A stretch of 22,183 bases of DNA, taken from the NCBI GenBank assembly GCA_036524155.1, contig DATDCV010000440.1:1-22183 (forward strand). The letters are read 5' to 3'. Below the pieces are notes generated by a model. That model did not search any database and was not told where the DNA came from. It saw nothing but the letters and a program-made list of their open reading frames with translations. The stretch is from DATDCV01 sp036524155. GTDB lineage: Bacteria > Verrucomicrobiota > Verrucomicrobiia > Limisphaerales > UBA8199. The stretch's first letter is position 1. Every line of letters starts with the position of its first letter. Positions 1 to 5,475 of the stretch are shown piece by piece. The translations under genes and the position numbers were made by a program.

Positions 1-441
1 GCATCGGGAATCATCGGGGCACGGTGTGTGCGGTTTACGCCCGATCCATACCCGGGCGCCTATGCCACGGCGGTTTACCCGGCAACCCGCGACGCCGGCT
101 GGAATTTCTCGGACCGAAAACAGATCCGGTTTTGGATCAAAGCGCGCAACCCGAATGTGCCCGGCTGGCAGAATGCCGGGCCGGTCGTCCGGCTCCTGGG
201 CCGCTCCGGCCAGATCGAATTCAAGCCCGTCAAGGACGGCAACCTGATGAACGACCCGCCGTACAGCGAGGCGCGTTGGCTCTGGATGCCAATTCGCATC
301 CCGCTGGCCGGCGACACCGCCTGGCAGCGGACCGTCACGGGGACGGTTTCGCTGGACCGCATCGAAGCCGTCAGCCTCTCGCTCGATTCCTGGGGGGGCG
401 ACCCCTTCACCATCTGGCTGGATGGCCTGGCCGTGGAATAA
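1..441 (+). CDS. C-terminal part of a secreted, probably glycan-binding or jelly-roll protein (5' end outside window)
   Basis: The frame is open from base 1 with no start needed, so this is the last 146 codons of a longer gene ending in TAA. The visible segment is rich in aromatic and beta-strand residues, with 'WNFSDRKQIRFWIKARNP' near residues 36-53 and 'LSLDSWGGDPFTIWLDGL' near the end. This resembles the beta-sandwich or carbohydrate-binding-like modules that close large secreted proteins in Planctomycetes and Verrucomicrobia. No catalytic motif is visible in this piece and the main domain lies upstream of the window. The next gene on the same strand begins about 80 bases later. The module type is inference from composition; I do not recognise a named family with certainty. 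Confidence 0.75.
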   Translation, partial: ASGIIGARCVRFTPDPYPGAYATAVYPATRDAGWNFSDRKQIRFWIKARNPNVPGWQNAGPVVRLLGRSGQIEFKPVKDGNLMNDPPYSEARWLWMPIRIPLAGDTAWQRTVTGTVSLDRIEAVSLSLDSWGGDPFTIWLDGLAVE

Positions 442-519
442 TCGTCACCCGATTGTAACAACGCTCCTGCTGGAAAACCTCAGGAAATGGGTTATTTTGA
501 CCTACCAGCGAGGACGTTG

Positions 520-750
520 ATGGTGAAGAGACAGATGGAACTAGGTTTGGCCGATTTGGCGGACACCCGCCGCCGGACCGGATCCGCTTCGCCTTCTTCG
601 AGGGCGTCGTGGTGGTTCGAGCAGATGCGCGCAGCCGTCGAAAATCCCCTTTACCAAATGCCTCGGTCACGGCGCTTGAGGCGCGCGCAACTGACGGAGG
701 CTGATGCGTCCCCGACCGACGCGGAGTCGCTCCAAACCAGCACTCAGTAG
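520..750 (+). CDS. Small basic 'WWFxQMR' protein of unknown function
   Basis: A 76-residue protein starting MVKRQMELGLADLADTRRRT. The ATG at 520 is preferred over the in-frame ATG at 487 because an AGGA sits about 5 bases upstream and the extra residues look unrelated. The core reads WWFEQMRAAVENPLYQMPRS, followed by an arginine-rich stretch (RRLRR). The last part of the gene is repeated at 4235-4398. Over the WWF..RRLRR block about nine codons differ synonymously between copies while only three residues change (E/V, A/Q, N/D), which is the pattern expected of a translated protein. The stop codon overlaps the 3' end of a minus-strand prepilin remnant by 7 bases. No function is known to me; a short DNA- or RNA-binding or regulatory peptide is only a guess from the basic charge. 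Confidence 0.6.
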   Translation: MVKRQMELGLADLADTRRRTGSASPSSRASWWFEQMRAAVENPLYQMPRSRRLRRAQLTEADASPTDAESLQTSTQ

Positions 751-914
751 CCGAACATCGGTTGCCGGGTCTTGGCATCCACGAAGCCAACCCGGCTCAA
801 ATACCAGGCAAAGTCCGCCCGGCCCGGATTGTCGAATGCACGCGTGGCCGGATAACTGAATTGCACCGGATACCACGACGTCGCGCTTTGCCATCGCTTC
901 AGCTCGGTGCGCCC
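587..914. repeat. Direct repeat copy 1 (small-gene end plus prepilin tail)
   Basis: This segment aligns without any gap to 4235-4562 (constant offset 3648). The prepilin-tail half (744-914) is clearly more alike than the small-gene half (587-743). Both copies have the same orientation and flank the AT-richer cassette of 915-4234. Confidence 0.85.
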
Positions 915-935
915 AGCGGGATGGAAAGCGGGTAG
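744..935 (-). pseudogene. Remnant: C-terminal tail of an H-X9-DG prepilin-like gene
   Basis: On the minus strand this segment encodes a clean tail, ELKRWQSATSWYPVQFSYPA through ...QPMFGY and a TGA stop, matching the last ~55 residues of the complete prepilin gene at 4392-5330 with only two changes (A/S and K/R). Alignment is ungapped from 744 to 914, against 4392 to 4562. Beyond 914 the frame can still be read as 'PAFHPAGRT', which loosely echoes the intact gene's 'PASFHNGGCSVAFADGRA' with an internal deletion, and then homology stops. The H-X9-DG signature and everything upstream (pilin helix, cleavage site) are missing. No start codon serves it, so it is a dead fragment left by duplication or deletion. 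Confidence 0.85.
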
Positions 936-1189
936 TACTAATGCACCTGACCTTTTTACGACAATTTCACTTTCACACTATGGCGAGTCCAGCCACCCCA
1001 GCGAACGCGAAGGCGTGCGGGAAAATCAGGACGGATGCAGCCACAGGTTCTGGAGTCCTTGGGACTCCAACGTTTCTTGCTTCGCTGCCGACAATTTCTA
1101 CTAAGCATATGAACCGAAAAAGTCAATGTTTATGATTGACTGTGATGCTTGGAGTGCAAGAATCGCCTTCATAGGGAAAGGTTTAGCCT
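936..1189. other. AT-richer intergenic stretch with a short perfect hairpin (1051-1069)
   Basis: No convincing gene is present. A perfect inverted repeat TGGAGTCC-TTG-GGACTCCA (8-bp stem, 3-base loop) lies at 1051-1069 but lacks a T run, so it is not a standard terminator. A TTGACT at 1136-1141 could be a -35 box for the gene at 1190, but no good -10 follows at the right spacing. A ribosome-binding site (AGGGAAAG, 1173-1180) lies 9 bases before the ATG at 1190. Confidence 0.5.
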
Positions 1190-3118
1190 ATGAAACAAAC
1201 ACTCCGAAGCAAATTACCCAATTATCTTGTCATCCTCGCGTCTCTCGTCATCGCCGCGTCAACGGCTCGATCACAGAACTTCCCTCGCGTCTGGAATCCG
1301 CCTGCGTCGGCTACTTTCTGGAGTATGCAACTGACCAATCAGCCGCCGCTGCCATTTCTGCCGGATTTCCTTTCCGGCAGGGCTGTATACCAAATAGGTC
1401 CGAAGTCCTTCCTCTACGATGATCTGAGCATAGATTACGCCGCCGTTGCTCAACTCCGGAGCGACCTGGATGCCGCTTCGGGCGTTGCCGAAAGCACTTC
1501 GCTTGGCGGCATGGGTCTGTCCTTCGGCCCTGGCGACCTGTGGCTGGAAATCCAACGAGGCTCAAACCCCGATCAGGCGGAACTAACGCTGCATGGAACA
1601 ACTGTGAAGCTTTACCAGTGGGTTGCCAGCCCCACACTTGCCCTGCCATTCGGCGTGCCGCCGTGGGTTCCGGGCGAGGTTTACGACAATGCTGCTGGAG
1701 CGGATCCCATCACCTTTATTTACCCCGTTGCGACAACGCTTCCGATGCGATTCTTCCGCGCTGTCGGCGGTGACACTGTCGTCTCCATCAAGCGGGATAT
1801 TTATGTTCCTGATGCCATCGAGCCGTGCAGCCCGCCACCAAACGATACACCGCAACAGGTCGGCGGATTCGATTTGACAATCTCGCCCACCGTCAATCGC
1901 ACGTTCACGATTGTTTACGCTCTCTCAGGCACTGCTCAAAACGGCACCGACTACACAAACCTGAGTGGTTCCGTCGAGGTCCTGCCTAATACCTCGACCG
2001 CCAGGATTTACGTCCACCCGTATTACGACACAAATCTCGAATTCGAGGAATCAGTCACGCTTACCCTCGTGCTCACCAACGGCTACCTCATACAACCGGG
2101 ACACAGCTCGGCGACAGTGTTCATCAACGACTGCATCCCGACGAACCTGTTCACGGTCGTCGCCACCAACATCCCGTCGCCCATCGAAATCGACTATCAC
2201 CCGCCGACCTCCTCTCTCCTCCTGTCGATGAATTACGATTCCGCTGGTGCCGACGGCAATTTCGTTCGGCTCGATTCCGATGGGCGCTCCAATCGCTGGT
2301 CCACAATCTCGGGCCTCTATGATGAAGTTAAATTTGCCATTCCCAAAGCCACTACCAACGGCTGGACCAACGGCTGCATGTTCTTTGGCCGGGACACCCA
2401 TATCGGATACCTGTCCTCTAACGCATCTGGGTTCAACTTCACGTGGACGACGCTGACGAACGGTATAGTGACGAACGCTCTGTATCTACGCGGCAGTCTT
2501 TGCTTCGACGAAACGGGCATCTGGAGCAACAACCTCATCGCCGTTACAAGCGATGAAGGACCAGAGCCATCAATCCCCAAGGGTGTTTGGCAAGTCGATT
2601 CTCACGGGCATGTCGGCCTTATCACGAACTTGAACACGCCGCATCTCGAAGGCGTCATCACAATGCCAAATGATGCGGCGAGGTGGGGTCCATGGGCGGG
2701 TAAGATTCTCACAGGCGACGAATCACTTGTGGATGAAAACTACGAGCCCGTCCCTCTCATTTACGCGATAGACACTAACGGCGTCGCTACGGCGTATAGC
2801 CTCGGAAGCCGGCCTGAGGACTTTGACATCGTACCAGCGAATCAGGATCTTTACTGCGTTAACTACAACACCCTCGACAGCAAAGTCCTTAAGATTTCCA
2901 AGACCGTGCTAACGAACTACGTGGGAGACTTGCTCATTACACAGGCTGGAGAGCTGAATCCGTACAACGAGACCGAGCTGAGACCCAGGCTTTTTTTCGT
3001 CCACTGGAATGGTCTGGCCTTCAGTACCCGCAGCATTGCCCTCCCAGAAGCCACCTTTCCCGGATACTTTGAACACGTAACGTTCGCACCCGTCACATTG
3101 CCAGATATTCCCCAATAA
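1190..3118 (+). CDS. Secreted protein with Calx-beta domain and probable beta-propeller C-terminal region
   Basis: A 642-residue protein with a clear signal peptide (charged MKQTLRSKLP, then hydrophobic LVILASLVIAASTARS, cleavage near residues 26-29). Residues ~30-195 form a beta-rich domain ending in 'MRFFRAV', a module ending common in secreted verrucomicrobial proteins. Residues ~198-315 read as a Calx-beta domain (VSIKRDIYVPD..., GTAQNGTDYTNLSGSVEV, EESVTLTLVLTNG, ATVFINDC), a calcium-binding extracellular fold. The remaining ~320 residues contain repeating strand and Asn/Trp-rich motifs (FVRLDSDGRSNRW, GVWQVDSHGHVGLI) suggestive of a propeller. AGGGAAAG lies 9 bases before the ATG. The PEP-CTERM gene follows after 4 bases, so the two are probably co-transcribed. 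The DNA is visibly less GC-rich than the rest of the window. No enzymatic motif was recognised; an adhesion or surface role is inference. Confidence 0.85.
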   Translation: MKQTLRSKLPNYLVILASLVIAASTARSQNFPRVWNPPASATFWSMQLTNQPPLPFLPDFLSGRAVYQIGPKSFLYDDLSIDYAAVAQLRSDLDAASGVAESTSLGGMGLSFGPGDLWLEIQRGSNPDQAELTLHGTTVKLYQWVASPTLALPFGVPPWVPGEVYDNAAGADPITFIYPVATTLPMRFFRAVGGDTVVSIKRDIYVPDAIEPCSPPPNDTPQQVGGFDLTISPTVNRTFTIVYALSGTAQNGTDYTNLSGSVEVLPNTSTARIYVHPYYDTNLEFEESVTLTLVLTNGYLIQPGHSSATVFINDCIPTNLFTVVATNIPSPIEIDYHPPTSSLLLSMNYDSAGADGNFVRLDSDGRSNRWSTISGLYDEVKFAIPKATTNGWTNGCMFFGRDTHIGYLSSNASGFNFTWTTLTNGIVTNALYLRGSLCFDETGIWSNNLIAVTSDEGPEPSIPKGVWQVDSHGHVGLITNLNTPHLEGVITMPNDAARWGPWAGKILTGDESLVDENYEPVPLIYAIDTNGVATAYSLGSRPEDFDIVPANQDLYCVNYNTLDSKVLKISKTVLTNYVGDLLITQAGELNPYNETELRPRLFFVHWNGLAFSTRSIALPEATFPGYFEHVTFAPVTLPDIPQ

Positions 3119-3122
3119 TCGT

Positions 3123-3701
3123 ATGAAAGTTCCCCTAATAGTTTTGGCGACCCTCGTTCTAAGCGTGCAAGGCGGGCTGGCCCAAGGGACCCTGGTTTTT
3201 GACCAGCAGTCGAGTAATGAGAGCTTCGTTCGGGAGGGTGCGATTCCATTTGGCGGGCCGGCTCACGCGATCCAGTCCTTCACGCCGAGCCTCGACTCGG
3301 TAGGCTTCGTCAGGCTCTATTTTATTGGATTCGATAACGCTTACGGCGTTTCGGTCAACCTGCTGGCTGGATCGCCTAGCGGGTCCCTTATAGGGAGCAC
3401 CATTCCAATTGATGTGCCGGGTCCATTTACGGGTCCGCTCACGTTCTACTTTTCCACGCCTGTGACAGTCACGCCTGGCGTCACCTACTACCTCGACCCG
3501 GTCATAGCCCACTTCGCCTCGGGGAATACATTCGAGCTGAACGCTTCGCCGGAATACAGATACCCTGGAGGCACCCTGGTCGGTTCCGCGGACTATGATC
3601 TCTGGTTTCGTGAAGGGATCGTCGTCCCCGAGCCCTCGGCCGCAACTCTACTTCTGCTGGCTCTAGGGCTCCGCTTTAGAAACACAATTCTCAAGACATA
3701 A
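3123..3701 (+). CDS. PEP-CTERM sorted exported protein
   Basis: A 192-residue protein with a signal peptide (MKVPLIVLATLVLSVQGGLA) and a C-terminal PEP-CTERM signal: VVPEPS at about residues 167-172, a hydrophobic span (AATLLLLALGL), then a short basic end (RFRNTILKT). Such proteins are recognised by an exosortase, clipped at the PEP motif and delivered to the outer surface or extracellular matrix. The mature part (~145 residues) is beta-rich, for instance 'QSFTPSLDSVGFVRLYFIGF' and 'TPVTVTPGVTYYLDPV', resembling the choice-of-anchor type sandwich domains typical of this class. It starts 4 bases after the Calx-beta gene, implying translational coupling and a shared surface role. No exosortase gene is in this window. 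Confidence 0.88.
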   Translation: MKVPLIVLATLVLSVQGGLAQGTLVFDQQSSNESFVREGAIPFGGPAHAIQSFTPSLDSVGFVRLYFIGFDNAYGVSVNLLAGSPSGSLIGSTIPIDVPGPFTGPLTFYFSTPVTVTPGVTYYLDPVIAHFASGNTFELNASPEYRYPGGTLVGSADYDLWFREGIVVPEPSAATLLLLALGLRFRNTILKT

Positions 3702-3917
3702 GCACCAAGAGATCCCTCCGTAAATGTCCTTGATCTGTGAAGGGGTCCTTTAATAGTAATGTAGCGCTTCGCGTTTTTCCCGTGGGTTTTTTCCAAACGG
3801 TTTCGTGGTGAATCGGGAAGTCATGGCGCAATGACGCGTGGGCAAGGAGGCGTGTTTTGCTGTGGAAGTCTTGCCTCATTGAACCCGGAACTTTTCTGGC
3901 TGTTGGCCCGTGGGCTT
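3702..3917. other. AT-richer intergenic region, no gene seen
   Basis: 216 bases between the PEP-CTERM gene and the convergent small gene at 3918. It has low G+C (one 60-base line, 3721-3780, is about 42% by hand count) and T runs at about 3775-3779 and 3786-3791. A weak stem GCG-CTT-CGC lies just before the first T run and could act as a poor plus-strand terminator. A 5-bp stem GTCAT/ATGAC lies at about 3821-3836. Neither is strong. Confidence 0.4.
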
Positions 3918-4235
3918 TTACCGCAGTTGGGCTTTGAACTGGCGCAGCAGTTCAAGGGCGCGCTCACGGCCGCGTTGTCGCTCTGGTTCGGGCAAACTCG
4001 GGGTGGGGCTTGGAACGGAGACGGCGGGCGCAGGCGGCCGGAGGCGCACGCGACTGATTTGGAGGTCCTCCTTGAAGCGGTCGGGTTGAAGGAGGTTGGA
4101 GAGTTTGAGAGCGCCGACGTTGCGGCGTTGAGCGCGGATCTCGCGCTGCAGGTAGCTTACCACGGTGCGCAGGTCCTCCAGTGAGTAATCCAGGCGCAAG
4201 AGCTCATACCACATCCGTTCCCGGTCAAATCCCAC
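3918..4235 (-). CDS. Small 'LLRLDYxLEDLRxVVSYLQREI' protein of unknown function
   Basis: A 105-residue protein, GTG start at 4235 (an in-frame ATG at 4214 begins MWYELLRLDYSLEDLRTVVS and is an equally possible start). The first ~60 residues look like a compact helical domain (ELLRLDY, LRTVVSYLQREIRAQRRN, VGALKLSNLLQPDRFKEDL), followed by a proline-rich linker (RPPAPAVSVPSPTPSLPEPE) and a basic helical tail. From memory, similar short proteins recur near WWFxQMR-type proteins in Verrucomicrobia, but I cannot check this. The plus-strand WWF fragment begins exactly at this gene's start codon, so the two are back to back. The ordered helical charge pattern argues for a real protein. Function unknown. 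Confidence 0.6.
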   Translation of the reverse strand: MGFDRERMWYELLRLDYSLEDLRTVVSYLQREIRAQRRNVGALKLSNLLQPDRFKEDLQISRVRLRPPAPAVSVPSPTPSLPEPERQRGRERALELLRQFKAQLR

Positions 4236-4398
4236 TTCGCCTTCGCGCGGGGCGGCGTGGTGGTTTGTCCAGATGCGCCAGGCCGTGGAAGATCCGCTCT
4301 ACCAGATGCCACGATCACGGAGGTTGAGACGCCGGCGTCCAACAGAGACTCAAGGAGCCGAGGCCGACGCGAGCCAACTCCACAGCCGTAATCAGTAG
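4235..4398 (+). pseudogene. Beheaded copy of the small WWFxQMR gene
   Basis: The frame TSPSRGAAWWFVQMRQAVED continues through PLYQMPRSRRLRRRRPTETQ to a TAG at 4396-4398 and aligns without gaps with the C-terminal ~53 residues of the protein at 520-750. Its N-terminal ~24 residues are absent: upstream in frame there is a stop at 4186-4188 and no start codon before the WWF core. Homology to copy 1 ceases at base 4235, precisely where the divergent small gene (3918-4235, minus) begins, so the 5' end was replaced. The stop overlaps the 3' end of the intact prepilin gene by 7 bases, as in copy 1. The many synonymous differences suggest the reading frame was under selection for a long time before truncation, or that an unusual start is used. 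Confidence 0.6.
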
Positions 4399-4562
4399 CC
4401 GAACATCGGTTGGCGGGTCCTGGCATCCACGAAGCCGACCCGGCTTAAATACCAGGCAAAGTCCGCCCGGCCCGGATTGTCGAATGCACGGGTGGCCGGA
4501 TAACTGAATTGCACCGGATACCACGACGTCGAGCTCTGCCAGCGCTTAAGTTCGGCACGTCC
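4235..4562. repeat. Direct repeat copy 2 (small-gene end plus prepilin tail)
   Basis: Partner of 587-914, same orientation, ungapped. It is continuous with the complete prepilin gene, so this end probably preserves the ancestral junction on that side. On the other side it is joined to the unrelated small minus-strand gene. Confidence 0.85.
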
Positions 4563-5330
4563 GTCAGCGAAGGCAACCGAGCAGCCGCCGTTGTGGAAAG
4601 AAGCCGGGATGTCCTGCCAGGACGCCGCCGAAATGGTGTTGATAAAATAGCTGTCGTTAATGGAATCAGGGTGCTCTTCGATGAACAACAGGGTTTTTAT
4701 GGGCTTGGGCACCTCCGACCGCTTCAGGTATTGTGCGTATTGGGGAAATGCCCAGTTCCGACCATTGGCGGTCGAATCCGTCGTGGTGCTGAACCTCCCA
4801 AAGACAGCGTTCATCGAGACACTCCTTAACCGGGCTGTCCATCCGGCCGCGATCTGCGGCCGGCTGAGGTATTTGTCGGACGGACACCGCAAAATATCGA
4901 CCGCGCCGACCAGGTACCGGCCGAACGCTCCGTTGGTTACCCAGGCGACATTCGTGTTGCTCCGATCGCTGGTCGCTGTGCTCGCCCCCCACGTCATGAC
5001 GTTGTTGACCCAATTCTCGAACCCCCCCGACTGAACGCTCGAGAGGATCTCAGTCACTCCGAAGTTATTTGCCACCCGGTCATCGTTATCGCCCGCGTAG
5101 ACACTCCACGCCGCGGCCAGTCGGCGGAGGTTGCTCTGACAACGGGCGGCCTTGGCATTTGGCTCCGTTCTGGCCAGCGCTGGCACCAGCGCAAGCGCAA
5201 TGAACGCTATCATAACGATCACCGCTGCCAGTTCTACCGCCGTGAAGCCGCCAGTCCCGCGGACGGGCCGAGATTGCGCCCGCCCGGAGTCGATTGGGAC
5301 CGGACGGAATTGCGTTTGGTTCAGGTTCAT
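4392..5330 (-). CDS. Type IV prepilin-like (pseudopilin) protein of the H-X9-DG class
   Basis: A 312-residue protein. After a polar leader, the prepilin peptidase site reads RGTGG/FTAVE (G28/F29, Glu at +5 = E33), followed by a hydrophobic helix (AAVIVMIAFIALALVPAL). Residues ~60-85 (AARCQSNLRRLAAAWSVYAG) are the usual Cys-containing continuation. Near the end, FHNGGCSVAFADGRAEL gives the H-X9-DG signature (His, nine residues, Asp-Gly). Such proteins are abundant in Verrucomicrobia and Planctomycetes and are thought to be exported pseudopilin-like proteins; individual roles are unknown. GGAG sits about 6 bases upstream of the ATG. It is convergent with the WWF fragment (7-base overlap at the stops) and divergent from the GH18-like gene. 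A tail-only copy lies at 744-935. Confidence 0.92.
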   Translation of the reverse strand: MNLNQTQFRPVPIDSGRAQSRPVRGTGGFTAVELAAVIVMIAFIALALVPALARTEPNAKAARCQSNLRRLAAAWSVYAGDNDDRVANNFGVTEILSSVQSGGFENWVNNVMTWGASTATSDRSNTNVAWVTNGAFGRYLVGAVDILRCPSDKYLSRPQIAAGWTARLRSVSMNAVFGRFSTTTDSTANGRNWAFPQYAQYLKRSEVPKPIKTLLFIEEHPDSINDSYFINTISAASWQDIPASFHNGGCSVAFADGRAELKRWQSSTSWYPVQFSYPATRAFDNPGRADFAWYLSRVGFVDARTRQPMFGY

Positions 5331-5396
5331 AACAGCTCCAGGCTAACTCGAACATCTCGCCTGGTTCTGCTGAGTGTCGCGCGCCGCATCCAGGCC

Positions 5397-5425
5397 ATTG
5401 TAACAGGCAGCGCCACGAAGGAAAA
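5397..5425 (-). promoter_or_regulatory. Candidate sigma-70-type promoter of the prepilin gene
   Basis: On the minus strand a TACAAT (-10, five of six matches to TATAAT; plus-strand 5397-5402) lies 17 bases downstream of TTTTCC (weak -35; plus-strand 5420-5425). A transcript would start near 5390, giving a ~60-base leader before the ATG at 5330. Supported only by pattern match. Confidence 0.35.
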
Positions 5426-5475
5426 CTGAGAATCACTCGGACGGGGCCTTTGTCCTTTTCGCCCGCTGCGCCATT

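Noticed and set aside
907..1135. Short open frames (65 and 64 codons) in the gap before the Calx-beta gene
   Set aside because: No ribosome-binding site, no family resemblance and different frames of the same bases; one begins inside the prepilin remnant.
5370..5425. Possible sigma-54 promoter (TGGCGC-N5-GTTACA) upstream of the prepilin gene
   Set aside because: The -12 element lacks the required GC, and the same bases are better read as a sigma-70 TACAAT -10 box.
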